Assembly (NCBI GenBank): GCA_964392615.1
Contig: CAYMRB010000147.1
Coordinates: forward strand, 1 to 20,576
Direction of reading: 5' to 3'
DNA length: 20,576 nt
Origin: CAYMRB01 sp964392615
GTDB taxonomy: Bacteria; Planctomycetota; UBA8108
Positions 6,596 through 14,521 of the stretch are shown here, piece after piece. A model generated the notes under the pieces. The model was given only the letters and a program-made list of their open reading frames with translations, ran no database searches and had not been told where the DNA came from. The translations under genes and the position numbers were made by a program. Each line of letters begins with the position of its first letter. The stretch's first letter is position 1.

Positions 6596-9049
6596 TCAGG
6601 ACCCGTCCGTCGGTCTCGGGGCGCTGTCGTCCGGCAGGGTCGGATCGATCTGGATCGCCTGTAGGACCTCGTTCGAGCTCGCGTCGCGAACGAACGCGAC
6701 GATGGTCGTCTGCCGCGGATCCATCTCGGCGGCGTACGGCTGCACGGATCCGGCGCCGCTCGCCTCGATCATTTTCAAGTAGTCGACATTCCCTCGCGTG
6801 ACGCTTTCGAGCGTCCGGGAAAACGCGAGTGTCATCTTGCCGTCCTGCGGCTCGAACCTCTGACCCCCGGCGTCGTCGGTCAGAGCGGCGCGAGCGACCA
6901 TGCGCTGGATGACGATCTTGCTCTTGCCGGGGTAGAGCACGCCGCGTTCGGCGAGCACGATGTGCACTACGGCCTGCGCGTCTTGCGGACCGGTAACCGA
7001 CAGCGTGCCCGCGAGGTCGTCACCCGTGAGCGTCGCGGTGAGCTCGAGCTCGAAGTCGGACGGCTTGGCGAGGGCCGCGAGCACCCGTGCGCGTCCGTCC
7101 TTGTAGATCTTCTCCGCGTCGCGCACGTGGCCGTAGCCGGTGAACTGACTGCGGCCGTTGACGACCTGCACCGCGGGCGGAGCGCCATAGCGGTCGGCCG
7201 TCGACTGCGCGAGCTCGTTCGTCAGCGAATCGAGCTCGACCTGCGGGTGGGGGAGGTGATACGCGAGCATCGCCACCTTGTCCCGCGGGAAGTACGTCAG
7301 CACGCCTTCGTTGCCGAGCGCGCCGCCGATCGCGCCCTCCTCCTTGCTCGGGTGCTTGATGTGCGTGTTCGTGAAGAATTCGACCAGGACGACGCGATTC
7401 GTCGTCGCGTCCGGATCGGCGTGATAGCGCGTTGCAGCGGCGTAGCTGTACGTCTTGCCGGCGATCAGCGGCTCGATCGTGTCGACCGAGAGCTGTTCGG
7501 CTCCGCCGGTCAGCTTCTGGACACGCTGCAAACCCTCGAGGGCCTTCTCGCCCGCGTCGACCGTGATGACGGCCTGCACGTAGCGGGACAGCGCGCGACT
7601 GTAGCGCTTCTGCTTCTCGTAGAGCCGACCGAGCCCGAGGTTGATCCGTCCGTCGTCGGGAAGGCCGAACGCGGCCGACAGGAGATGGCGCCAGGCGCGG
7701 CGATCCTCGTCGTGCTCGAGCAGGATCTCGCCCATCGACGCGTGCAGCCGGTGGATCGAGTTCGGGTAGCGGTCTTCCCGACCGCCCTCGACTCCGAGCT
7801 CGCCGGCAAACACGGCCCGCAGCGGATAACCCGCCGCGCGCAGCTCGCGCATGAGATCGAGTGCGCGGGTGGTGACGATGTCTTTGCGCCATGTGCCGCG
7901 CAGCCAGCGAATCGCCTTCTCGAGCTGCTCGGTCGTGCCGTCTTCGTCGATCCGGTAGCCCAGCAGGAGCTTCGCTGCCTCCTGGCTGAGCCGCTCCTCG
8001 GGATGCGCGTCGAGCCACGCGTCGAGCTGATCGGCGTCCTCCTCGACGAGCGCCTTGAAGAAGGCGCGGTCGGCAGCGGGAAACTCGGGCGGCGCCGTGA
8101 CGCGGACCGTCGCGGTACCGCGCTGACGATTGATCGTCAGCCGCAGGTGCTCGAGAAGGTTGAGCCCGATGACGCCGATGGCGCCGTCGGGGTGCACGTA
8201 GGTGACCTCCGCGGGTCGAAACGCGACGAACTGTGCGAGGTCGAGCGACGCGATGCGCAGCGCGCCGACGTCGCCGGCGGGGAAGCCGAGCTCGTCGCAC
8301 CATCCCCGGTCGACCAGGCTGTCGTAGTTCGTCGTCGTCACGGCCATCGCGTGGACGGTGCCGTCGGCGAGCTGGATCGGCAGCCAGACGATATCGTCGG
8401 TGTCGGTGATCGACACTTCGAGCGCACCGTCGGCGGCGGGCTCGTCGTCGGTGGGCGGCGGAGCGTCGGGATCGACCGCGTCCTCGTCGTGGGGCAATTC
8501 CAGCTCGACGACCTCGTCGTGGAGGTCGAACGTGACGCGGTAGCGGCTGAGGACCTTGGCGCCGATCGCGCCGACGAGCGAGTCTTCGCGAATCTCGCGC
8601 GAGTAGAGCCGCGTGAACTCGGCGTACTCGTCCTCGGGGCCCATCTCACGGCTCTCGACCGTGATGACGAAGTCGGGCATGTGGATCGAGATCGGGGTCG
8701 TCTCGCCGGCCTCGTTCTCGGCCTTGAGCGCGCCGGCCGCGCCGTTGTGCAGTCGCAAACCGCACGGGGTGTCGAACTCGACGAAGAGATTCGCCGGGAT
8801 CCTACGGTGTACGGTGGAGAGCTCGACGTGGGCCACCAATCGGCCGCCGACGACCTTGACCGGAATCTCGCCCGCGCGAGCGAGCTCCTCATCCGGCCGG
8901 GGCGCCGTCGGAGCGGTATCTCGCGCTGTCGGACCGGTTTCCTGCGCCGTCGACACGGTCGCTAGCAACAAGAACACAAGCGGCATCGCGCCGATCGTGG
9001 CAATGACGTCCCGCATGGCCCCCCACGCAGCTTGGTCTCGACCGTGCAT
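6596..9049 (-). CDS. Exported protein with two aspartyl-protease-like domains and a cysteine-less thioredoxin-like domain
   Basis: This 817-residue product has an N-terminal signal-like segment ending near TAQ (residue 36). Two retropepsin-like domains follow. The first (about 66-186) has FDTP (92-95) where a catalytic D-T/S-G would be expected, plus the second-strand motif VGAIGAKVLSRYRVTFDL. The second (about 219-318) has AVTTTNYDSLVD and IGVIGLNLLEHLRLTI and lacks the aspartate. A helical TPR-like region spans about 325-515. Residues 553-640 read VVLVEFFTNTHIKHPSKEEG, later AYHLPHPQVELDSLTN and QVVNGR. This matches a planctomycete thioredoxin-like family whose members usually have CxxC where this one has HIKH. 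A beta-rich domain ends the protein. The ATG at 9049 overlaps the preceding stop (TAATG). An ATG at 9016, preceded by a G-run, is a good alternative and gives a tighter signal peptide. Confidence 0.8.
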   Translation of the reverse strand: MHGRDQAAWGAMRDVIATIGAMPLVFLLLATVSTAQETGPTARDTAPTAPRPDEELARAGEIPVKVVGGRLVAHVELSTVHRRIPANLFVEFDTPCGLRLHNGAAGALKAENEAGETTPISIHMPDFVITVESREMGPEDEYAEFTRLYSREIREDSLVGAIGAKVLSRYRVTFDLHDEVVELELPHDEDAVDPDAPPPTDDEPAADGALEVSITDTDDIVWLPIQLADGTVHAMAVTTTNYDSLVDRGWCDELGFPAGDVGALRIASLDLAQFVAFRPAEVTYVHPDGAIGVIGLNLLEHLRLTINRQRGTATVRVTAPPEFPAADRAFFKALVEEDADQLDAWLDAHPEERLSQEAAKLLLGYRIDEDGTTEQLEKAIRWLRGTWRKDIVTTRALDLMRELRAAGYPLRAVFAGELGVEGGREDRYPNSIHRLHASMGEILLEHDEDRRAWRHLLSAAFGLPDDGRINLGLGRLYEKQKRYSRALSRYVQAVITVDAGEKALEGLQRVQKLTGGAEQLSVDTIEPLIAGKTYSYAAATRYHADPDATTNRVVLVEFFTNTHIKHPSKEEGAIGGALGNEGVLTYFPRDKVAMLAYHLPHPQVELDSLTNELAQSTADRYGAPPAVQVVNGRSQFTGYGHVRDAEKIYKDGRARVLAALAKPSDFELELTATLTGDDLAGTLSVTGPQDAQAVVHIVLAERGVLYPGKSKIVIQRMVARAALTDDAGGQRFEPQDGKMTLAFSRTLESVTRGNVDYLKMIEASGAGSVQPYAAEMDPRQTTIVAFVRDASSNEVLQAIQIDPTLPDDSAPRPTDGS

Positions 9050-9591
9050 TACTTGAGCGCGCGACGGATGTCCTCGGTCAGTTCGTCCTCGAGTCCGGGG
9101 GAGTACCCGGTGTGCACCATCGTGACCTTCCCATCCTTGCCGATAATAACCGTCGTCGGGATACCGCGCACCGCGTACTTCTCGCGTACGGCGAGTTCGT
9201 CGTCGAGCGCGACGGGCAGGTCCCAACCTCGGGCCTTGAGGAAGCTCTTCACCTTGGCGGCGGGTTCCTGCTGGTTGACGCCGATGAGACGGACCGGCTG
9301 ACCCTCGAACTTCTTCACCGCGGCCATGACTTCCGGCAGCGCGCGGAGGCACGGGCCGCACCACGTGGCCCAGAAGTCCAGCACGATCACTTCCTTGCCG
9401 AGGTGGTCGGCGAGGTCGAACGAGCTGCCGTCGAGCATGGTGAGCTCGAAGCTCGGCGGGGCTTTGCCGATCAGCGGCGACAGCCCGCTGGTGTCGGCGT
9501 GGACGGCGCCGACGCCTTTCATCTCGTCGAAGGCCCAAGTCGCGGCGGTAGCGGAGACTCCCAGCTTCTTGACGTCTGCGGGTACGCGCAC
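9049..9591 (-). CDS. TlpA/ResA-like thiol-disulfide oxidoreductase
   Basis: The 180-residue protein contains a complete AhpC/TSA-Redoxin-type thioredoxin domain. WATWCGPC carries the active-site pair (C78 and C81), and GIPTTVIIGKDGK supplies the cis-proline loop (P145). The domain is preceded by the usual lead-in IGKAPPSFELTMLDG. Such proteins reduce or exchange disulfides on exported proteins. The likely start is GTG at 9591. It gives a 40-residue leader that is neither a signal peptide nor a lipobox, which is unusual for a TlpA-type protein. The frame is open back to 9612, directly after the TGA of the upstream gene, and that gene is in the same frame. An ATG at 9522 is another possible start. 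The stop overlaps the next gene's first possible start by one base. Confidence 0.88.
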   Translation of the reverse strand: MRVPADVKKLGVSATAATWAFDEMKGVGAVHADTSGLSPLIGKAPPSFELTMLDGSSFDLADHLGKEVIVLDFWATWCGPCLRALPEVMAAVKKFEGQPVRLIGVNQQEPAAKVKSFLKARGWDLPVALDDELAVREKYAVRGIPTTVIIGKDGKVTMVHTGYSPGLEDELTEDIRRALK

Positions 9592-9612
9592 GGCGCACGG
9601 AGCGAAGCCGCT

Positions 9613-10632
9613 TCACGTGCCGCCGAAGACGGCCAGCGCGATCTGCCGTCCCGTCTCCGCGTCCTTCACCTCGAAGCGCGGCGAGCCTCCGAACGGTCGC
9701 CAGTCGTCATAGACCTCTCCAGCGCGTCCGACGTAGCGGACGAGATCCGGCGCCATGATGACGCGTCCGGGCTGGCGGACGTACTTGAAGTCGATGTGGA
9801 CCGGCTCGCCAAACGCGATCGAGCGCGTCTCGTCGGCGGACACGGTCATCGGGCGGACGCTGCCCCGAGAGAACCGCACGACGTTGCGTCCCAGTCCGAT
9901 GCTTCCCTGGTCGAGGTGGTACTTGCCGGCCGGCACCGCGGTCGGCTTGCCGGTGAGGTTGAAGGACACCATGCCGTCCGTCGTGCGCACGATCGCAGCG
10001 AGCAGCTTGCCTTTCGTCGCGAATTGCGTCGTCAGGTCGAGCGTCCCCTGCGGTCCCGCGTACGGCTCGTACGTCAGCTTGCTGCCGTCCTTCGACACGT
10101 CGATCGAGTAGAGCTTGCCCCGCACGTTGATCACCTTCGACAGAAACGCGGCGTAGCGCCCCTGGCCGACGACGATCGCGTCCAAGCCCCACTCGTCGTA
10201 GCGGCCGTTGGCATTCTGGTCGATGACCCGCACCTTCTGGCCGTCGATGATCGCCAGCGCCGCTCCGCCGGTCGTCCATCGCCATCCGGCGTTCGTCTTG
10301 CGGAGCCGGACCGAGTAGCGAAACTTGCGCCCGTTCGCGTTCGTGGAGCGCAGCGTCACCAGCCCGCTCTTGCCGTCGACCTTGGCGTCCGTCTTGCCGT
10401 CGCCGTCCTTGTCGATCCGCAACGCGGCGCCGTCGAGCTCGGTCTTGAACCGCGTCGACGAAATCGCGGGGAAGTAGAAGTCCCCGCTGACGCGCAGAGA
10501 CGATTCCCTCGGCAGCACGAGATTCCAGTCGCGGTACGTCTTGTACCGCAGCTCGACCGACTCGGCGGTGGCCGCCGATCCGCTGGCGAGGAACGCTGCG
10601 AGGAGAACGGCTGAGACCGCTGGTTTCGGCAT
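9613..10632 (-). CDS. Exported beta-rich protein with calcium-loop-like motifs, unknown function
   Basis: The 339-residue product begins with a clear signal peptide (MPKPAVSAVLLAAFLASGSA, cleavage probably after ATA at 23). Two short loops with EF-hand-like or thrombospondin-3-like acidic spacing are visible: DKDGDGKTD (74-82) and DQNANGRYD (138-146). The rest is rich in beta-strand patterns, and I do not recognise a named Pfam domain. Its overall pattern, including the ending FEVKDAETGRQIALAVFGGT, resembles exported planctomycete proteins I associate with thioredoxin genes, but I cannot verify this. The ATG at 10632 has a good ribosome site, AAGGA at 10641-10645, with eight bases between. 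The TGA at 9613-9615 is followed in the same frame by the thioredoxin gene, raising the possibility of a split two-domain protein. Confidence 0.8.
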   Translation of the reverse strand: MPKPAVSAVLLAAFLASGSAATAESVELRYKTYRDWNLVLPRESSLRVSGDFYFPAISSTRFKTELDGAALRIDKDGDGKTDAKVDGKSGLVTLRSTNANGRKFRYSVRLRKTNAGWRWTTGGAALAIIDGQKVRVIDQNANGRYDEWGLDAIVVGQGRYAAFLSKVINVRGKLYSIDVSKDGSKLTYEPYAGPQGTLDLTTQFATKGKLLAAIVRTTDGMVSFNLTGKPTAVPAGKYHLDQGSIGLGRNVVRFSRGSVRPMTVSADETRSIAFGEPVHIDFKYVRQPGRVIMAPDLVRYVGRAGEVYDDWRPFGGSPRFEVKDAETGRQIALAVFGGT

Positions 10633-10722
10633 GTGCTCGATCCTTCGTGACAGGAAGACCCCGGCCGCAGTATCGGCGATGGAATCGACAAATCCGAGGA
10701 TCTTCCGGAGTTCAGCAGACTG
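10633..10722. other. Short intergenic gap before the eight-gene run
   Basis: This 90-base gap separates the CotH-type gene from the exported-protein gene on the same strand. It holds the AAGGA ribosome site of the downstream gene. I see no convincing terminator hairpin. A GATACT hexamer on the minus strand resembles a -10 box but has no fitting -35 at 16-18 bases, so I cannot tell whether a new transcript starts here. Confidence 0.5.
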
Positions 10723-13700
10723 TCAGGGCGCGCAGGCCTCCGGGCAGCCCGCGATCGCGACACACTCTCGCCCGAGCGCGGGCGGGCTGCCGCGCTGGAA
10801 CAGGTACGTCAGGAGGCGAACGGCGTCGGACACCGTCACGGTCTCGCTGCCGTCCGAGTCCAGCAGCGCCTGGTTGCCTGGATCGCCGATGGTCCCGTCT
10901 CCGCACGGAAGCGCCAGGCCGGGCTCGCCGGAGAACAGGAACAGCAGCAGCCGGGACGCGTCGTTGATCGTCAGTCGGCCGTCCTGGTCGATATCGCCCG
11001 GCATCTGGCCGCCGCCGGGGTCGGCCGAGTCGTCGACTCCCGGCGTGCCGAACCGGACGTCGCTGGGGCGCCAGCGCTCCGGGGTGCTGAGGTCGCCGCT
11101 GCCGGCGGGGTCCGCATTGACGAGCGAGAGTCCCTCGCCGTCGGTTTCGGGGTACCACGAGTCCTCGTAGTCCACTTCGGCCAGGACGATGTCCAACGGC
11201 CCCGCGAGGATGATGGTCTCGGATCGATCGCTGAGGCTGCCGCGGTACTCACCGGCGAGCCGCGCGTTCGCGCCGTAGCGGGCGGTGAAGCCCTCGACGC
11301 TGCGAACGATGAACGCGACCTCGCCCGGGGCGAGAGCGGCGATGCTGCTCTCGCTGAAGTCGAACGTCACGCCTCGCGAGAATCGGAATCCGTCCAGCAC
11401 GATCGTCTCCGCGCCGACGTTCTTCACTTCGAGGAACTCCATGTCCGTCGGAGAGAAGTCGTCGTTCGGATCCTCTTCGAGCGTCGGATCCGGCGGGTGG
11501 TACATGAACTCGGAGATCGTCAATCGCGGTCGTTCCACGACGTACGTCTCGGCGATGGACTCGCTCCACAAAGCGCCCTGGCGCGCCCTGGCCGTGACCC
11601 GGGTGTTCGCGAGAATCGTGATCGGAGCGTCGTACAGGATCGCCGACGCGCTCGGCCTCGCGTCCGCCCCGCGCGGATCGGTGTCGTCGAGCGTGTAGTA
11701 GATCTCGCCCACGCCGCTGAGCGCGAGCTCGACCTGCGCTCCGGGCTCGACGTCGCCGCCAGGCGGGCTGATCGTCGGGGGCTCGGTCAATTGGCTGTCG
11801 ATGAACTGACCGCGTCGATTGAGCCAGTTCTTCAGGTGATCGACCTCGCCCTGGAAACCTCCGAATCTGGGCCGGACGCCGGTCCAGCGAGCGAAGTTCC
11901 TCGCCTGTGCTTCGTTCAACTCGTCCGCCATCGAGTCGATGACCCCGTTGATGTTCTGATCGCTCAGGGGACCCGCGCGCAGCTCGCGCCAGCGCGCGCG
12001 GTACTCGCGTCCCCACACGGTCGTCGTACCGACTGGTGGGCGGCTCTGGAACAGCGGTGCGTACCAGCCGAACGTGAAGAAGTTCGTGCCGCCGCCGACC
12101 CAGTCGACGGGATTCGTGTCGCGCCCGTCCGTCGAGCCCATCGTGCGGTCGTAGTCCCAGATCGGCCCCATGACGAGCGGGCCGTTGCGCGGCTTGAAGA
12201 AGTAGCCGCTGAGCCGGAAAGCGTCGACGTTCATCGGGTACATGTTGAGGATGTGATGATCGATCCACGATCGGATGTCCACGTAGACGCCGTCTTCCTC
12301 GAACACGGTGTTCGGATTCAGCGTCCGGCGCATGTCGTTGAGCCAACCGGTCAGGTAGGAGCGTTGCGGCACCGAGAGGACCTTCGGCTGCACGGGGACG
12401 ATGTTCTGGCCGCCGCCGCTGAATGTCGCGACGCCATCGTTGCGGTCGACCTTCAGCAGGTAGCCGCCGGTCACGCCGGGCGCCTCGGTAGCGCTCGGCT
12501 CGACGCGGTCGATGTCCACGCGCCCCTCGCCGATCTTGTTGCGCTCCATGAAGACGTACACGCCCCAAAAGCTCGCGTTGGTCACCGGGCCGTTGCGCGT
12601 GTGGAGGTAGCACTCGACGAATCGCGTCCGGGGGGCGTACTGGCCGACCTGACGGCTGATCTCGTAGATGAACGCGTTCCGCATCAGGGCCAGGTCGAAG
12701 TTGTAGGGCCCGTACATCGCGAAGTCCTCGTGGGCGGGCCAGCCGAAGAACTCGACGTCCGTGCCCTCGCTCTCCGCGTTCCACGTCTCGACGTTGAACG
12801 AGAACTTCTGGCGCCCACACGTGCTCGATCCGCGACGCCGGAAGCCGACCCGGTGCGCCACGGTCGGCAGCGATGTGAGGCTCGTCCTGCCGTCGTCGCC
12901 GGGCTCGAGCATGAGGAAGAACCCTGGCGTGTATCCTCCCTCGCAGTTGTTCGGGATCGGGCGACCGAACGTCGTGGCGATCGCCACGGGGATGTTCGAC
13001 GTGAAGCTCTGAATCGACGAGTCGATGAGGACGAACGTCTTCGTGACCGGGACGCTCGGCAGGTACTCGGGGTGGAACACGCGTGCCGTAATCTGAATGG
13101 CGGCGTTCACGTGGATGGGTTCGACGTAGGCATCGGACGCCTCGTCGGGCAGCGTCGAGCTGCGAGTGTAGCGAATGACCGCGCCCTCGAGGTCGGTCGT
13201 CAGCGAGACATCCTGCGCCTCGACGTAGGCTCCCTCGTCGTGTGAGAAATCCGGCGGCGGTGCGATCTGCGCGAATCCGGGCGGGTTCACCTCGCCCGGC
13301 GTCGGTTCGGCGAAGTACTCGAAGCTGTCCGTCGAGATTTCCCCGATATCGATGCCTTGCACCTGAACGGAGAGCAGGAAGTCGTTGCTGCCGGTGGAAC
13401 GATTGAGCCCCTGTACGGCGAGCACGTTGCGTCCCGGGCGGAGAGCATCGCGCACGGCGCTGATGTCGATCGACTCGGGCGACGTCACCTCGGAGGACCG
13501 TGTCGCACGGGAATCCCACGTGAGCTCGTCGGGATCGTTGCGGCCGCTGGCGCGTGCGCCGTTGAGGAAGATGGCGAATCCGTCGTCGAAGCGCGCTCGG
13601 AGGCGGAGCGTGTCGATGATCGAGGGGTCGTCGACGTCGAACGGAATCCGCACGTAGATGCTCGAGTTGACATCTTCCATCACCGCACCGACGTCTGTTC

Positions 13701-14322
13701 CGAGCAGGCCCTCGAAGTCGTCGCTGTTCTCGAAGCCGATGCCGCCGGTGCCTTCGGTCCACGCGCCGTCGTCGAAATCGGGCGCGACCCAGTTCGCGCC
13801 GAGGCCGTCATCGGTCGGCACGTGAAACCGCAGCGGCGCGTTTTCCTCGAGCAGCGTCCACACGGTCGAGTTGGTCGACAGGCCCCACGACGCGTCGGCG
13901 ACCTGCGGCGGGAACTCCGGTGGGAAGCCCGCGACGACGTTCACGCCATCGGCGATGAGGAATAGCGGCTCGCCGTCGCCGTCGAGCCGGAAGTTCGTGT
14001 GCAGCGCCGCATCCGGATCCCGGCGGTCCTTGCCCGACGCGAACACGACGAGAAACCGGCCCGACGCGATGGTCATCGGAGGGAACATCCACTTGTCGAG
14101 GACCTCGGGATCATCCGTCAACGCGAGGCCGTCGAGATCGACGGCCTCGGGCCCAGCGTTGAAGATCTCGAGCCAGTCGCTCGACTCGCGATCCTCGTCG
14201 AGAAGCGTCGTGTCGTTGATCGCCTGGATTTCGGTGATCAGGAGCTGGGCGCGAGCCGTCTCCGTCAGGACCACCAGGCACGTCACCAGAAGCACGCCGC
14301 GTACGAAGGCGCTTGAAACCAT
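10723..14322 (-). CDS. Secreted CotH-kinase/lamin-tail surface protein with dockerin-like C terminus
   Basis: The start chosen is ATG 14322, because it gives a clean signal peptide (MVSSAFVRGVLLVTCLVVLT, cleavage near ARAQ). An upstream in-frame ATG at 14445 would add 41 residues without signal character. The 1199-residue chain then shows: a lamin-tail domain (about 27-135); a beta-sandwich region (about 145-325); a chitobiase C-terminal-like module (about 360-433); a CotH kinase domain (about 440-850) with WGVYVFMERNKI, NVDAFRLSGYFF and WDYDRTMG; a second chitobiase-like module (about 855-930); a second lamin-tail domain (about 933-1080); and two dockerin-like calcium loops (DIDQDGRLTINDASRLLLF and LDSDGSETVTVSDAVRLLTY). 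CotH of Bacillus is a protein kinase of spore-coat proteins. Here the kinase-type residues look present, so the protein may phosphorylate secreted partners, but that is inference. It ends in a cysteine-rich tail. Confidence 0.9.
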   Translation of the reverse strand: MVSSAFVRGVLLVTCLVVLTETARAQLLITEIQAINDTTLLDEDRESSDWLEIFNAGPEAVDLDGLALTDDPEVLDKWMFPPMTIASGRFLVVFASGKDRRDPDAALHTNFRLDGDGEPLFLIADGVNVVAGFPPEFPPQVADASWGLSTNSTVWTLLEENAPLRFHVPTDDGLGANWVAPDFDDGAWTEGTGGIGFENSDDFEGLLGTDVGAVMEDVNSSIYVRIPFDVDDPSIIDTLRLRARFDDGFAIFLNGARASGRNDPDELTWDSRATRSSEVTSPESIDISAVRDALRPGRNVLAVQGLNRSTGSNDFLLSVQVQGIDIGEISTDSFEYFAEPTPGEVNPPGFAQIAPPPDFSHDEGAYVEAQDVSLTTDLEGAVIRYTRSSTLPDEASDAYVEPIHVNAAIQITARVFHPEYLPSVPVTKTFVLIDSSIQSFTSNIPVAIATTFGRPIPNNCEGGYTPGFFLMLEPGDDGRTSLTSLPTVAHRVGFRRRGSSTCGRQKFSFNVETWNAESEGTDVEFFGWPAHEDFAMYGPYNFDLALMRNAFIYEISRQVGQYAPRTRFVECYLHTRNGPVTNASFWGVYVFMERNKIGEGRVDIDRVEPSATEAPGVTGGYLLKVDRNDGVATFSGGGQNIVPVQPKVLSVPQRSYLTGWLNDMRRTLNPNTVFEEDGVYVDIRSWIDHHILNMYPMNVDAFRLSGYFFKPRNGPLVMGPIWDYDRTMGSTDGRDTNPVDWVGGGTNFFTFGWYAPLFQSRPPVGTTTVWGREYRARWRELRAGPLSDQNINGVIDSMADELNEAQARNFARWTGVRPRFGGFQGEVDHLKNWLNRRGQFIDSQLTEPPTISPPGGDVEPGAQVELALSGVGEIYYTLDDTDPRGADARPSASAILYDAPITILANTRVTARARQGALWSESIAETYVVERPRLTISEFMYHPPDPTLEEDPNDDFSPTDMEFLEVKNVGAETIVLDGFRFSRGVTFDFSESSIAALAPGEVAFIVRSVEGFTARYGANARLAGEYRGSLSDRSETIILAGPLDIVLAEVDYEDSWYPETDGEGLSLVNADPAGSGDLSTPERWRPSDVRFGTPGVDDSADPGGGQMPGDIDQDGRLTINDASRLLLFLFSGEPGLALPCGDGTIGDPGNQALLDSDGSETVTVSDAVRLLTYLFQRGSPPALGRECVAIAGCPEACAP

Positions 14323-14521
14323 GGAGCTCACCGGTTCTTCCGTTGTCGGAATGGAGCGACTCGCAGGGGACCGGACGCGGAGGAGCGACACCCGAGGGCT
14401 CGACCGCAGACGGACTTCCGAGTTGTCGGAGCGCGAACAGCTCACGACCCGTCAGGCCCTCAAGTGTCCCGGTGACGGGACAGCGGGTCAAGGGTGAGGT
14501 TCTCGACTCTTCGTCCGAGCG
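14323..14521. other. 199-base intergenic region upstream of the CotH-type gene
   Basis: The region lies between two minus-strand genes and holds a perfect 7-base inverted repeat at 14465-14482 that falls inside a promoter-like pair. The last bases before the start, GGTGAG then CTCC, may serve as a ribosome site. I see no further gene or RNA here. Confidence 0.6.
14463..14491 (-). promoter_or_regulatory. Candidate promoter with a dyad in its spacer
   Basis: On the minus strand TTGACC (14486-14491) is followed after 17 bases by GACACT (14463-14468). The -35 is near consensus, but the -10 matches only three of six positions. The spacer and -10 contain the perfect dyad TGTCCCG-TCAC-CGGGACA (14465-14482), which could be an operator. 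Without a T-run it is a poor intrinsic terminator for the upstream gene, which ends 40 bases earlier. It would give a leader of about 134 bases for the CotH-type gene. This is a weak prediction. Confidence 0.25.

Noticed and set aside
5091..6801. Plus-strand frames opposite the membrane-protein gene
   Set aside because: They reflect the low-complexity K/S/R composition of the real gene. They have no recognisable domain and no ribosome site.
6962..8965. Plus-strand open frame of 667 codons
   Set aside because: It lies opposite the protease-like/thioredoxin-like gene, which carries clear domain patterns on the minus strand.
9575..9615. Selenocysteine insertion at the TGA between the exported protein and the thioredoxin
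   Set aside because: Only a 4-base stem (GCGC-CGT-GCGC) follows, the residue context does not match a known selenoprotein, and no selenocysteine genes are in view.
9050..9616. N-terminal extension of the 817-residue protein up to a GTG at 9616
   Set aside because: The added 189 residues are an arginine-rich out-of-frame shadow of the thioredoxin gene. The signal peptide at the 9049 or 9016 start is the real N terminus.
11249..13762. Minus-strand open frame of 837 codons in another frame
   Set aside because: It is a shadow inside the CotH-type gene. The product is arginine-rich and lacks domains.
14323..14445. Upstream ATG at 14445 for the CotH-type protein
   Set aside because: The extra 41 residues are not signal-like, while the ATG at 14322 begins a textbook signal peptide.
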